NCBI RefSeq assembly: GCF_020923435.1
Contig: NZ_CP087263.1
Coordinates: 3,181,970-3,245,969, forward strand
Direction of reading: 5' to 3'
DNA from: Brevibacillus humidisoli
GTDB lineage: Bacteria > Bacillota > Bacilli > Brevibacillales > Brevibacillaceae
DNA: 64,000 nucleotides
Part shown: in pieces, positions 34,846-43,233 of the stretch
How positions within the stretch are numbered: the first letter of the stretch is position 1
Layout: each line of letters starts with the position of its first letter
Program-made: the position numbers and the translations under genes
Notes under the pieces: model-generated
The model's database searches: none
What the model was told of the DNA's origin: nothing
What the model saw: only the letters and a program-made list of their open reading frames with translations

Positions 34846-35229
34846 TTACAGCAAGGGAACAAGATGAATGACCTCACGTACGGACTGCATGGGGTTATCG
34901 GCGGGAATCGGTTCGTACAGATAAGTCCGAAGCATCCAGGTAACGGCTGAAAACAACACGATCAGCAGCAGGAAGAACAACCCGCTCCTCCTTCGCCATT
35001 TTTTCACTTCTTTGATAAAACGGGCTTCCTCTGTCGAGATGGTCAGCGGCTCTTGTCCGATGGACCGACCCGCCTGCCACTTGTCGAGCTTCTCCCATTC
35101 CTGTTTGACTGCCCGACATCTCTCACACTCAGCCAAGTGACGTTGTACATAATCCTTGGTTGGTTGGCGAAGTGCCCCATCCATGTAGAGAGGGAGTATA
35201 TCTTGCACAATGTCACACTGTTCCCTCAT
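34846..35229 (-). CDS. Zinc-finger anti-sigma factor (ZAS type)
   Basis: 127 residues. The N-terminal zinc-binding anti-sigma domain has Cys5, then HLAECERC (His31, Cys35, Cys38), followed by a linker and one membrane helix (about 82-100, SGLFFLLLIVLFSAVTWML) and a short outside tail. It should hold the sigma factor encoded just upstream at the membrane. The genes overlap by 17 bases, and GGAGGTGATC before ATG 35229 lies in the sigma gene's last codons. Zinc or redox sensing is possible for such proteins. Confidence 0.85.
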   Translation of the reverse strand: MREQCDIVQDILPLYMDGALRQPTKDYVQRHLAECERCRAVKQEWEKLDKWQAGRSIGQEPLTISTEEARFIKEVKKWRRRSGLFFLLLIVLFSAVTWMLRTYLYEPIPADNPMQSVREVIHLVPLL

Positions 35230-35782
35230 CCCTGATCACCTCCAGGTCGTATAGCTGTCGAAAGCGCTTCTTCGCTCGATAGAGGAGAACTTTGGTTGTT
35301 TGAGGGGTTTTATTCAGGATCTCGCCGATCTCCATGTGAGATAATCCTTCGACCTCCTTGTAAATCAAGACATCGCGGTAGTCTTCGGGCATAAGTCTGA
35401 AGATCTGCTGTATCAGAGAATGCGAATATTTCTGCAAAGCCACTTCTTGCGGATTGTTCGTTTCATCGGGCTGCAGCTCAACTTCAACCGGAGCGTATAC
35501 CAACTGATCCCTGGCCCACGACCGCACCTTGTTGCGATACACATTGCGGGCAATTTGCAGCAACCAGGTCTTCAAGCTGGAGTGTCCCTTAAATCGATGA
35601 ATCGACTTGACCGCTTGATAAAATGTCTCTTGCGTCAGTTCCTCGCTCTCTTCACTAGAACCCGTTAGCTGGAAAAAATACACGTAGACCAGCGATTTGT
35701 ATTTCTTGTAAAACCCCGTCAATTCATCCAATAAAGAACTACGAGCCCGATGATTACGCTTCAGTTGATCAAATAGGCTCAA
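35213..35782 (-). CDS. ECF-type RNA polymerase sigma factor
   Basis: 189 residues with sigma-2 (SLVYVYFFQLTGSSEESEELTQETFYQAVKSIHRFKGHSSLKTWLLQIARNVYRNKVRS) and sigma-4 (IFRLMPEDYRDVLIYKEVEGLSHMEIGEILNKTPQTTKVLLYRAKKRF) regions, and no region 3. The TTG start at 35782 was chosen because AAAAGGAGG lies 8 bases before it; the GTG 27 bases earlier has no site. It is followed by its likely anti-sigma gene and the antiporter gene. A second anti-sigma-like gene and an M50 protease gene lie upstream in the same direction. Confidence 0.9.
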   Translation of the reverse strand: MSLFDQLKRNHRARSSLLDELTGFYKKYKSLVYVYFFQLTGSSEESEELTQETFYQAVKSIHRFKGHSSLKTWLLQIARNVYRNKVRSWARDQLVYAPVEVELQPDETNNPQEVALQKYSHSLIQQIFRLMPEDYRDVLIYKEVEGLSHMEIGEILNKTPQTTKVLLYRAKKRFRQLYDLEVIRDEGTV

Positions 35783-35812
35783 AAGATAGTCCTCCTTTTC
35801 CCCTCTCACTCA

Positions 35813-35842
35813 TGTAGTAACAAACAAAGGCGAAAGGTTACA
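35813..35842 (-). promoter_or_regulatory. Candidate autoregulatory ECF promoter
   Basis: On the minus strand TGTAACC (35836-35842) lies upstream of the sigma gene, resembling the AAC-containing -35 boxes of ECF sigma factors. A possible -10 region falls around 35815-35822. No other promoter is seen between the upstream terminator and the sigma gene. This is a pattern match only. Confidence 0.35.
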
Positions 35843-35851
35843 CCTGTGATG

Positions 35852-35890
35852 AAAAAATAAAAGCCTCGGGTTATCCGTCCCCAGAAGGCT
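35852..35890 (-). terminator. Terminator between the anti-sigma-like gene and the sigma gene
   Basis: On the minus strand AGCCT...GGG pairs with CCC...AGGCT (35862-35890), followed by TTTTATTTTTTC (35851-35862). It separates the upstream M50/anti-sigma-like pair from the sigma operon. Confidence 0.8.
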
Positions 35891-35897
35891 CGCAACA

Positions 35898-36971
35898 TTA
35901 TGGTTGAACATCAAACTTGTAACGCATACCTGGAACAATGAGCGCCGCATGTTCGAGGCGAAGTGCTACCAGCCCCTCCATGTCTTTGTAAATCGGCAAG
36001 CTGGTCGTACGTTTTTCCGATATTTGAAAATCGATATTCGGCTCCTTGTTCCACTCCGTTTCCTGTTCGTCGACCAGAGAAAAGCTAAGCTCGTACAGCC
36101 CAACCTCCTGTACGTCGCTCAATTGTTGGTAGTAAACGATCACTTGTGAATCCTTCACATCCGCCTTTTCAATGTAGAATTGTACCTGGTTTACTTCCAC
36201 GATCTGGTCAATCCGTGTCTCCCCGCTTTTGTTCAGAGCGGTCTCCCACTCACCCGGTTTGTAGAAGATCGCAAAGTTCGGCAGCTCAATCCCGATCGTC
36301 TCCGTATTTTCACGCACGCCTTCCAGCTTCCAGGTGACCAGATCCTCACGATGCCCAAATGAACTGACATTTTCTTTACGCATGATCAGTTCGTTGTTGG
36401 TTAAGTCCATGGCGATGAGATGATTGGGCCAGTATATGTCTTCCTGTACATAGTCAATGTTGGGACTATCCCAGTGGTATCGATAGACCAGTTTGCTCTC
36501 ATCTTGACCAAAGGTTCGTTCTACAACCTCGATTGCAACACCTGACCGCTTCAGAATCTCCAATTGGGGCGGCGATAGGGAGACCAGACTGCTGTCAATC
36601 TGTATCAACTCCCGATTCTCCTCAAGCTCCTCGGCTTGATGCTCCTCCTCAGTAAAGATCTTGCCCAGCGTCCAGCTAGCAGCAGAGAAGAGGAGCACAC
36701 CAGCCAAGACAGCGGCTAACGTATTGCGGGCTACTCGCTTCATGCGTCTGACGAAGCGGAGGTCGTCAGCACTATCTTTGTCGTGCCGAGTTTTTCCCAT
36801 ATGGTCCGTATGAGACGGTTCCGCCAGTTCGTCCAGCATCTCTTTTAGACGTTGTCGACAGCGTTCACATTCTGTCAGATGCTGTTCGATCGCTTCTTTT
36901 GCTTCATCGCTTACCATGCCTTCCATGTAAGCAGGAAGCAGCTCATTTATGAGGATGTGATGCGTCTGCAT
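35898..36971 (-). CDS. Membrane protein with a zinc-finger anti-sigma-like N-terminus and large outer domain
   Basis: 357 residues. The N-terminal 45 residues match the ZAS/putative zinc-finger domain (NELLPAYMEG, then HLTECERC), but the usual first Cys is replaced: MQTHHILIN has His at that place. One membrane helix lies at about 82-102 (ARNTLAAVLAGVLLFSAAS), followed by an outside domain of about 250 residues rich in beta strands, of unknown fold. It lies 47 bases after an M50 protease gene and upstream of the ECF sigma gene. It may be a second regulator of that sigma factor. Function inferred from domain order. Confidence 0.75.
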   Translation of the reverse strand: MQTHHILINELLPAYMEGMVSDEAKEAIEQHLTECERCRQRLKEMLDELAEPSHTDHMGKTRHDKDSADDLRFVRRMKRVARNTLAAVLAGVLLFSAASWTLGKIFTEEEHQAEELEENRELIQIDSSLVSLSPPQLEILKRSGVAIEVVERTFGQDESKLVYRYHWDSPNIDYVQEDIYWPNHLIAMDLTNNELIMRKENVSSFGHREDLVTWKLEGVRENTETIGIELPNFAIFYKPGEWETALNKSGETRIDQIVEVNQVQFYIEKADVKDSQVIVYYQQLSDVQEVGLYELSFSLVDEQETEWNKEPNIDFQISEKRTTSLPIYKDMEGLVALRLEHAALIVPGMRYKFDVQP

Positions 36972-37018
36972 CCCAAGTCACTCCCCTGCGTGATTCCTGT
37001 TTGACTCTGCGAGAACGG

Positions 37019-37477
37019 TTATCTCTCTTTCTTTTTCAAAAAGGCATAAAGATTATGAAAGAACAGCCAACCATCAGACCTGATCTGACCTAACTTGACA
37101 GGTATGACGTTCATCACGGCCAACCAGAGATTAAACATCAGAAAATAGGTCGGCAGGATACTCTCGATATGATAGCTCGTGATCCATTGCTGGATGAGCC
37201 AGTAACACAGCAGGTTGGACAAAGGTCCGCCAAGCGAGATAAGGGCTACTTTTCCTCTCATACTGGGGTCTTCTGAAACGGAATACTCGGTCGTTCCTCC
37301 CATGAAAAAAGCTAGTCTCACCGTCACTCTGCTCCCGCTATACAGAACAGGGCCCACTCCCAGATGGATTTTACACTCCCTCACCCGCATCAGGATGGCT
37401 ATCAGCAGATGGCCGCATTCATGAACCAATATGCCAAGTGGTGCTACCACAAACAAAAAAAGCATGATGTTGCTCAT
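37019..37477 (-). CDS. M50-type (site-2-protease-like) membrane metalloprotease
   Basis: 152 residues, nearly all membrane-embedded. The zinc motif HECGH is at about 19-23 in an early helix, and the partner motif near the C-terminus appears as NVIPVKLGQIRSDG, in place of NxxPxxxxDG. It is shorter than RseP/RasP and has no PDZ domain, as in minimal M50 proteases and SpoIVFB-like relatives. Its position next to anti-sigma-like genes suggests it cuts a transmembrane anti-sigma protein. It could also be only an M50-like protein of unknown target. Confidence 0.75.
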   Translation of the reverse strand: MSNIMLFLFVVAPLGILVHECGHLLIAILMRVRECKIHLGVGPVLYSGSRVTVRLAFFMGGTTEYSVSEDPSMRGKVALISLGGPLSNLLCYWLIQQWITSYHIESILPTYFLMFNLWLAVMNVIPVKLGQIRSDGWLFFHNLYAFLKKKER

Positions 37478-37557
37478 CTATGACACAACCTTACTCGGCA
37501 AATAAACTTTTTTGTCTTCCGATACAGGATACCATAAAACTGCATCGGAGTCTTTTT

Positions 37558-38280
37558 CTAACCTCTGGGACGAAACCGTCGTCCCAAAAACCAGACGAGA
37601 AACAGATGGTAACACAAACTGCATAGAATCCAAAACCAGACGTCCTCACTCCCCCGGGCACTGGCAAAAAAGGCTTTGGCTGCCCAGAAGGAGGGAAGGA
37701 TACCGGCCGTATACTGCCAGACTGACGGGACGAAATAGACGACTGCCGGCGCAATAAGTATGAGAGAGAGGACTTTGGATACGGCCATCCCCTCCACCTT
37801 GTTGGCAGCGAATGAAACCATTGCCAGTGCAATGATTGGCGCTTCCAGCGCCATCGTAGCCACAATCGGGATCATCTCGAACAGGGACAGCGGATTAATA
37901 CCGGCAATCGGCATCACGAAAAACGACAGCACGGTACTGACCAACACGGGGCCCAGCATGCGATACAACAGATAACGGGTATGGGAAAGCGGCGTGACCG
38001 CTAGCTGCATCAAAATCCCTTCGTCTCGCTCGTCCAGGATGATAAACCCGCTCAGCACACCCAGCATCAGCGGACTGACGAGCAGGAGAAAGCTGAGCGA
38101 GAGCAGATCATAATCACCTAGTGCAAACGGCAAACCGACAAGCCATGTGCCATCTATCCAAGGCACGGCATAACCAATAACGAGAGAAAGCAGAACGGGA
38201 GCCACCGTTACCAGGATCATCAGCGCGTCCCTGCTGATCTGTTTCAGATCACCAAGTGCCAACGTTGCGATCTGTCTCAC
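37558..38280 (-). CDS. ABC-2 type exporter permease (second)
   Basis: 240 residues with six hydrophobic segments and the ABC-2 pattern LLLVSPLMLGVLSGFIILDERDEGILMQLAVTPLSHTRYLLYRM. The GTG start at 38280 has GGGAGGGG just upstream and shares its G with the stop of the upstream permease gene. With that permease and the following ATPase-type partner (38981-39835) it would form an ABC exporter; the substrate is unknown. No terminator with a T tract was evident after it. Confidence 0.83.
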   Translation of the reverse strand: MRQIATLALGDLKQISRDALMILVTVAPVLLSLVIGYAVPWIDGTWLVGLPFALGDYDLLSLSFLLLVSPLMLGVLSGFIILDERDEGILMQLAVTPLSHTRYLLYRMLGPVLVSTVLSFFVMPIAGINPLSLFEMIPIVATMALEAPIIALAMVSFAANKVEGMAVSKVLSLILIAPAVVYFVPSVWQYTAGILPSFWAAKAFFASARGSEDVWFWILCSLCYHLFLVWFLGRRFRPRG

Positions 38281-38984
38281 TATCCCCTCCCCCCTTTCTG
38301 CAAAACGATATGACGATATAAGGAGCGACCCGCCCACACGACAGCCGCTGTGTTCCACACCAGCAGTACCAGCACACTATACAGCCATTCCTGTACAGTG
38401 AGCGGGACAAAAGCACCGTGGATCAGGATGAGCGCCCCCTGCGTCGGGAACAGCCAAAACCAGGGAGTTTCCATGAGTCCGACATGTTCCAATAGTGGCA
38501 GGCAAAGAATCGTCATATATACCGGCGAGGTGAACAGATACTGATTAATCGACTTGACCCGTACCGCTACAGACAAACCAATGAGGGTGAACAGACTGGA
38601 TGTAAGCATGATTCCGATGAGCAATGGCAACGCAGAGAAGTCGGTGCCAAACGTACCAAAGACGATCACCCCGGTCGAGGCCAGCGCCAACAGGATAAGC
38701 GAGGCCAACTTGGCGGTTACGTATTCAGAGATGCGAAACGGTGTCACAAACAAAGGATCAAGAATCTGCTGCCCCCTCTCCAACAACACAATCCCGCCGA
38801 TGAAAAAAAACCCTAGCATCCCTGGATCAGAAAACAGCAAAAAGGAGGCAGTCAACGGTTTTGCCTCTCCAGACAGACGATGCAGCAGCAGGATGTAGAT
38901 CACGCTGATCACCGCATAGGCGTAATAGAACCCATGTCGGAACTGAAAGCGGACATCGTGACGAACAGCTGCGATCACCCTCAT
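38280..38984 (-). CDS. ABC-2 type exporter permease (first)
   Basis: 234 residues with six membrane segments: GFYYAYAVISVIYILLLHRL at the N-terminus and GFFFIGGIVLLERGQQILDPLFVTPFRISEYVTAKL in the middle, the usual ABC-2 permease core. It starts 4 bases before the end of the ATPase gene (ATGA overlap) and ends overlapping the second permease. The operon order is TetR, ATPase, permease, permease. Confidence 0.83.
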   Translation of the reverse strand: MRVIAAVRHDVRFQFRHGFYYAYAVISVIYILLLHRLSGEAKPLTASFLLFSDPGMLGFFFIGGIVLLERGQQILDPLFVTPFRISEYVTAKLASLILLALASTGVIVFGTFGTDFSALPLLIGIMLTSSLFTLIGLSVAVRVKSINQYLFTSPVYMTILCLPLLEHVGLMETPWFWLFPTQGALILIHGAFVPLTVQEWLYSVLVLLVWNTAAVVWAGRSLYRHIVLQKGGRG

Positions 38985-39835
38985 GACAACCTTCTCCCTG
39001 TCACGTCAATAAAAATATCCTCCAGCGTCGCTTCCTGCGTGTGCATCGTCACAATCTCTGTTTCGCTCAATAGGTGGAGAAATTGTGCATTTTCGGCCAA
39101 ACGGTCAAGCGCAAAATCAGCCGTCTGCAGCTGCCTGTCCCGCCTGTACTCCACCCGGACTACTTTCCTGCCGTACTTTACTTTCAAGGAGCTTGGCGAG
39201 TCGATCAGGCTCACCTGTCCATCGACGATAAAAGCGACGCGGTCACACAATTCATCCGCGGCGTTCATGTTGTGGGTCGTAATTACGATCGTCTTGCCTG
39301 CCGCTTTTTGCTCCAGGATAAAATCCTTGACGATTCTTGCGTTGACCGGGTCCAACCCAGAAGTCGGCTCATCGAGGAAGATGATCTCGGGATTATTCAG
39401 AAAAGCTCGGCAGAAGTTGAGCCGCATCTTCATTCCCTTGGAGTAGGAGGCTACTTTGATCTCTGCGTCCCGCTCCAACCCGACTCGGGCCAGCAAACGG
39501 CGAGGGTCCACTGTCTTCCCAGTGTATAAGGAACGAAAGAATTGCAGATTTTCCAGAGCAGTGAACTTGCTGTAAAAGTTGGGAAACTCAAAGGCAACTC
39601 CGATCCTCTCATAGTAGTCCGGCCCCGCCGAGCGCAGCTCCCGTTTCAGCACAGAGACGTGTCCTCGATACTCTTTTAACATGCCAATCAGAACTTTTTG
39701 CGTTGTGCTTTTGCCTGCGCCTGACGGGCCAAGAAAACCAAAAATCTCACCAGGGGCGATGGAAAAATCAATCCCTTTGATCGTATCCTCTCGCTCGCCC
39801 GGATAGGCATACTGCAGATCCGCCACCTCAATCAT
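38981..39835 (-). CDS. ABC exporter ATPase
   Basis: 284 residues with Walker A GPSGAGKST, signature-region YSKGMKMRL, Walker B IIFLDEPTSGLDP and the switch histidine in ITTHNM. The C-terminal part (about 215-284) is the extra domain seen in drug-export ATPases (CcmA/DrrA type). It powers the two ABC-2 permeases encoded after it. It overlaps the TetR gene by 8 bases, so the regulator and exporter share a transcript. Confidence 0.92.
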   Translation of the reverse strand: MIEVADLQYAYPGEREDTIKGIDFSIAPGEIFGFLGPSGAGKSTTQKVLIGMLKEYRGHVSVLKRELRSAGPDYYERIGVAFEFPNFYSKFTALENLQFFRSLYTGKTVDPRRLLARVGLERDAEIKVASYSKGMKMRLNFCRAFLNNPEIIFLDEPTSGLDPVNARIVKDFILEQKAAGKTIVITTHNMNAADELCDRVAFIVDGQVSLIDSPSSLKVKYGRKVVRVEYRRDRQLQTADFALDRLAENAQFLHLLSETEIVTMHTQEATLEDIFIDVTGRRLS

Positions 39836-40448
39836 GCTGTTCCCTCCTCTCGATAACCAGACCGTTGGCGATCAGTTCAGCCAACAAATCCAAGGTTTGT
39901 TCATAAACCTCCTCGCCAATCTCCCGTTTGTGCAGGGCAAGAGTAAAAAAAGAGCGAATCACCCCGCCAATCACCGCGCTATCTTGTCTTATCATCATGC
40001 CGCGCTGCTGCCAGGCCTCGATCAACGGTCTCAGCACATCCGTATCGTTTTGAATGTGTGCCTCCATCCGCTCCAGAGGCAGTTTCCTCAAAATCGCCTC
40101 GTATTGGTCTTCCAAATAGATCTGACGGATGATCGGGTTGTTGTGCACCATCTGCATCGCGGTCAGCAGAAACCTTTTAAAAAAGGATTTGCTAATCGTT
40201 GGCTCCACCAGAACTTCTTGCAGCAGCTGCTCTTTCATCTTCTGTTCTTCCCGTTCCATGATTTCAAAGAACAATTCCTCTTTGGAGGAAAAGAAAAGGT
40301 AGAACGATCCCTGAGCGATCCCAACCGCCTGCGTCAGGTCGGCGACACTGGTTTTTTTCACGCCGCGGGAGCCAAAAAACTCACGTCCTTGCTGGATGAG
40401 CTTGGTGCGAATGATCTCCTTCTCTCGTTCGTTGAAGCCTCTGGCCAT
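39828..40448 (-). CDS. TetR/AcrR-family regulator of the ABC exporter
   Basis: 206 residues with an N-terminal helix-turn-helix (GVKKTSVADLTQAVGIAQGSFYLFFSSKEELFFEI). ATG 40448 was chosen because GGAAGG lies 9 bases before it; the ATG at 40457 touches that site. It is the first gene of the exporter operon and probably represses it, binding the inverted repeat about 45 bases upstream until a ligand is present. Confidence 0.88.
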   Translation of the reverse strand: MARGFNEREKEIIRTKLIQQGREFFGSRGVKKTSVADLTQAVGIAQGSFYLFFSSKEELFFEIMEREEQKMKEQLLQEVLVEPTISKSFFKRFLLTAMQMVHNNPIIRQIYLEDQYEAILRKLPLERMEAHIQNDTDVLRPLIEAWQQRGMMIRQDSAVIGGVIRSFFTLALHKREIGEEVYEQTLDLLAELIANGLVIERREQHD

Positions 40449-40493
40449 CAGTATCATCCTTCCGTGCGAATGTCATTTGGTCGAATTATGAAC

Positions 40494-40522
40494 ATATGAA
40501 TAAATTTATTTTATATTCATAT
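40494..40522 (-). promoter_or_regulatory. Candidate TetR operator
   Basis: ATATGAATA (40494-40502) and TATTCATAT (40514-40522) are perfect inverted copies separated by 11 A/T-rich bases, upstream of the TetR-ABC operon. The TGAATA/TATTCA half-sites are of the kind TetR proteins bind. The rest of the 308-base gap before the lipid-kinase gene holds nothing else I can name. Confidence 0.6.
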
Positions 40523-40756
40523 ATAGCTTACCCTGTCCTTCCACTCTTCGTCAACATCATAATAAAGTGATGCGACGGTTGGCTGTAAACCCAGTCCATC
40601 TGCTTGAGAATTTCCACTGGACCACTTCCTCTCGCTTGTTCCAGAGCGGCTCTTGAGGTACATTGAAAGTAATCACAACAGGAGAACAAACAACGTCGTG
40701 CGGTTCATGATGGACAGACAGCGGCGTATGAACCTACTGGGAACGGAGAATGTGCG

Positions 40757-41659
40757 ATGATCGGATTCGTCGTAAACCCCGTCTCTGGCAATGGACAGGG
40801 ACGGGCCGTGTGGCAGAAGGTAGAGAGCATCCTGGAGGAGCATAAAACGTCGTATACCGTACGGTTCACCTCTGCTGCAGGCGATGCGACCCGTTTGACC
40901 ACATCATTGGCTGATGATCCACAGTGCGAGATCGTGATTGCCGTAGGAGGCGACGGCACGGTAGGCGAGGTGGTCAACGGTCTGGCACAAGCCGGGCGGA
41001 GCTGCGTATTGGGTCACATCCCTGCCGGCACAGGCAACGACTTTGCGCGCGGCCATGGCATCCCGCTGGACCACATAGACGCCCTTCGTCTGATCTTGTC
41101 CGCACCAGCGTTCAGGCCGGTTGACTTGCTTCTTTTAGGCCAACACATTGCTGTCAACTCCATTGGTGTCGGATTTGATGGGGAAGTAGTCCGTCTGACC
41201 AACCAGTCACGCAGCAAGCGATGGCTCAACCGCCTGGGCTTGGGCAAACTGATCTACGCCCTTTCCACTCTGCGTGTTCTGGCCCGCTACAAGCCAAGTC
41301 TTCTGTCGATTACGGTGGATGGCAGAGAGGAGCAATGCAGGGATAGCTGGGTGGTGGCTGTGACCAATATTCCATACTACGCCGGTTCGATGATGATCTG
41401 TCCGCAAGCGGTACCGGATGATGGGTTGGCCAATGTGATGGTAGTGACGGGTCGAAACCGCCTGAAACTTTTGCCGATTCTGTTGATGGTGTATAAAGGG
41501 AGACACCTGTCCCACCCGGCCGTTCGCTTTTTCAGCGGTCGCGCGATCACAATCCGTCCTGATGCACCTCAGTTAGTGCATGCAGACGGAGATCTACTAG
41601 GAGAATTCCCGGTGATAGAGGTGAAGGTACGATCAGACTGGCTGCGGGTCTGCAAGTAA
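40757..41659 (+). CDS. Diacylglycerol/lipid kinase family protein (YegS/DagK-like)
   Basis: 300 residues. The catalytic GGDGTV loop is at about 62-67, after VNPVSGNGQG at the N-terminus, and the typical PAGTGNDFARGHGIP follows at about 95. These enzymes phosphorylate diacylglycerol or related lipids with ATP at the membrane surface. The gene stands alone; ATG 40757 follows ACGGAGAA. DgkB of Bacillus, which recycles diacylglycerol from lipoteichoic acid synthesis, is the closest functional guess. Confidence 0.88.
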   Translation: MIGFVVNPVSGNGQGRAVWQKVESILEEHKTSYTVRFTSAAGDATRLTTSLADDPQCEIVIAVGGDGTVGEVVNGLAQAGRSCVLGHIPAGTGNDFARGHGIPLDHIDALRLILSAPAFRPVDLLLLGQHIAVNSIGVGFDGEVVRLTNQSRSKRWLNRLGLGKLIYALSTLRVLARYKPSLLSITVDGREEQCRDSWVVAVTNIPYYAGSMMICPQAVPDDGLANVMVVTGRNRLKLLPILLMVYKGRHLSHPAVRFFSGRAITIRPDAPQLVHADGDLLGEFPVIEVKVRSDWLRVCK

Positions 41660-41715
41660 CGTCCTCCACGCCGTGTAGAAAAACTCAAACCAAACAGGGG
41701 GACGGGACATGACCA

Positions 41716-42417
41716 TCAGGATAGCAGGTCGTCCCGCTTATCAACATGCAGGCTGCCATCTGATTGAAGCTCAGCGTAAAACACTTCTTCCAGATAGGTC
41801 ACCCCTGCCTTTTTCAGTTCCTCGCCCAACCACGCCTGGCTGAGATTAAGTTCGTCCAGGTTTTGTTTGATCAACTTTCCATCGACGATAATCTCTGTAG
41901 GCAAATAGAGCAGAGGTGGCGTGGGTACCTGTACGTCCTGCTTCGTCGCTGTTTGTTTTTCCGTCTTCTTCAATATGCTGATTTTGCCGTTTGGCTCCAG
42001 GATCGCGTATTCAACGTCCTTTATGGAAAACACACCGTTCACCCGTAGCATCATGCTTAAATCATCCATGTTCAGACGGGATCCGGCCAATGCCCGTTCG
42101 AGAATTTTCCCCTTTTTGATCACAATGGTCGGCTGGCCATCCAGGATGAGCCGCGCTTTCCCCGACTTCATCCCGATAAACCCGATCACAAATGTTAAGA
42201 CGACCCACCAGATCAGACTGATTAAACCACCCACTACAGGAGCTTCCCGTCTGGCTGCTATTTCTGCAGCAATCGATCCAATGGTAATCCCGGCAACATA
42301 GTTAAAAAAGGTTAGTTGCCCAACCTGCTTCTTCCCCAACAGGCGAGTCAGCAGCAGCAGCACCAGGAAGGTTACCGTCGCACGGCCTATCATCTCCAGG
42401 GCATGAACGTCCTTCAT
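41716..42417 (-). CDS. DUF421-family membrane protein (YetF-like)
   Basis: 233 residues: three N-terminal helices (about 12-80, TRLLGKKQVGQLTFFNYVAGITIGSIAAE is the family hallmark), then two small cytoplasmic domains with SRLNMDDLSMMLR and VFSIKDVEYAILEPNGKIS. In Bacillus these proteins (YetF, YrbG and others) are membrane proteins of unsettled function, often expressed in sporulation. The gene is isolated between the lipid kinase and the small-protein genes. Confidence 0.88.
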   Translation of the reverse strand: MKDVHALEMIGRATVTFLVLLLLTRLLGKKQVGQLTFFNYVAGITIGSIAAEIAARREAPVVGGLISLIWWVVLTFVIGFIGMKSGKARLILDGQPTIVIKKGKILERALAGSRLNMDDLSMMLRVNGVFSIKDVEYAILEPNGKISILKKTEKQTATKQDVQVPTPPLLYLPTEIIVDGKLIKQNLDELNLSQAWLGEELKKAGVTYLEEVFYAELQSDGSLHVDKRDDLLS

Positions 42418-42607
42418 CTGTTTCCTCCCTTATCCAATATGTTTTTTCTTACCATCTCCTACAACGACATCTTTTATCAGATCAGTAGAAAAAGGTTCCG
42501 TGCAACAAGGGGATCCATAAAAATCAGCGACCGCCGTATGCGCTTGTCCGGTGCTTTGTCAGAGTTCCTCCATATGATGTAGCAAACGGATGAAAGGAGG
42601 CGCTAAC

Positions 42608-42793
42608 ATGAACCAGATCATTGCCTTTTTGGCCGGACTGATTGGTGGTTATGCGTTGACAGAAGCACCGCTTGCCGGAACCTTTCTATCTAGTCTTGAA
42701 TCATTGATTGATGTAGTCGGCCTCATCTCCATGGTAGTATTCTCTGCAGGGCTGATCTACAGCGGAGTGAAAGGACTAATCGGTAAATCGTAA
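42608..42793 (+). CDS. Small two-helix membrane protein
   Basis: 61 residues with two hydrophobic helices (about 4-20 and 35-57) and few charges; it ends KGLIGKS. ATG 42608 follows AAAGGAGG by 8 bases. I do not recognise a family. It sits just before the arginine-rich microprotein genes in the same direction, with about 90 bases between, so they may share a sporulation setting, but it lacks the conserved promoter block of those genes. Confidence 0.7.
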   Translation: MNQIIAFLAGLIGGYALTEAPLAGTFLSSLESLIDVVGLISMVVFSAGLIYSGVKGLIGKS

Positions 42794-42814
42794 ATTGAGC
42801 AAGATGACGGAAAT

Positions 42815-42853
42815 CACTTATCCCTATCATTCTCGTCTACGCCACATAGAATA
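42815..42853 (+). promoter_or_regulatory. Candidate sporulation (sigma-E/K-like) promoter of arginine-rich gene 1
   Basis: CATAGAATA (42845-42853) fits the CATA-N3-TA -10 element of mother-cell sigma factors. A block starting CACTTATCCCTATCA begins exactly 30 bases before it. The same arrangement recurs at 43081-43119, also with 30 bases between CACTT and CATA. The start codon is 40 bases after CATA. Confidence 0.55.
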
Positions 42854-42884
42854 GAGCAAGCTTCTTGTGGAGGGAGGTGATTTC

Positions 42885-42971
42885 ATGAGCCGCCGCCGTC
42901 GCCCGATTCGGATCACGCTCAGACGTGGTCAAAGTGTACTAGTTCGCTGCCGTCGCCGTCGTAGCTGGTAA
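42885..42971 (+). CDS. Arginine-rich microprotein 1 (28 residues)
   Basis: ATG 42885, preceded by GGGAGGTG at an 8-base spacing, encodes a 28-residue protein with 12 arginines: MSRRRRP, a central IRITLRRGQSVLV, then RCRRRRSW. It has one cysteine, no acidic residues, and a very high positive charge. A paralogue lies 265 bases downstream. The strong ribosome site, conserved promoter block, and own terminator argue for a real gene. I know no family for it. A nucleic-acid- or polyanion-binding role, perhaps in spores, is inferred from charge and promoter type. Confidence 0.75.
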   Translation: MSRRRRPIRITLRRGQSVLVRCRRRRSW

Positions 42972-43005
42972 TTACCGGAAGATAGAGAGAACATCGATCA
43001 TATGC

Positions 43006-43044
43006 AAACAGCCGCCATGGTATTGCTCACATGGTGGCTGTTTT
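43006..43044 (+). terminator. Terminator of arginine-rich gene 1
   Basis: AAACAGCCGCCATG pairs with CATGGTGGCTGTTT (one G-U pair) around a 10-base loop, followed by a T run. It makes the microprotein gene a complete single-gene transcription unit. Confidence 0.88.
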
Positions 43045-43080
43045 ATCATTTTCTATGAAAATGATGGGAATGTCCCATAG

Positions 43081-43119
43081 CACTTGTCCATACCAATTCT
43101 CTAACCTCCTCATAGGATA
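43081..43119 (+). promoter_or_regulatory. Candidate sporulation (sigma-E/K-like) promoter of arginine-rich gene 2
   Basis: CATAGGATA (43111-43119) again fits CATA-N3-TA, with CACTTGTCCATACCA starting 30 bases before it. The -35-like ACC sits 16 bases ahead of CATA, as in sigma-K promoters. Conservation with the first copy while the spacer has diverged suggests selection. Confidence 0.55.
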
Positions 43120-43149
43120 TAGTATCCAGTGGCAGAGGAGGTGTTGTTT

Positions 43150-43233
43150 ATGTCGTGCCGCCGTCGTCGCCCGGTTCGGATCACGCTCAGAGCTGGTCAA
43201 AGTGTATTGGTACGCTGCCGCCGCCGCCGCTAA
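43150..43233 (+). CDS. Arginine-rich microprotein 2 (27 residues)
   Basis: ATG 43150, with AGAGGAGGTG about 8 bases upstream, encodes 27 residues with 11 arginines: MSCRRRRP, VRITLRAGQSVLV, RCRRRR. It matches the first copy except at a few positions (Cys for Arg at 3, Val for Ile, Ala for Arg, and loss of the SW end) with several silent codon changes, so the protein sequence is being kept. Two cysteines are present. It has its own promoter-like block and terminator. Function unknown. Confidence 0.75.
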   Translation: MSCRRRRPVRITLRAGQSVLVRCRRRR

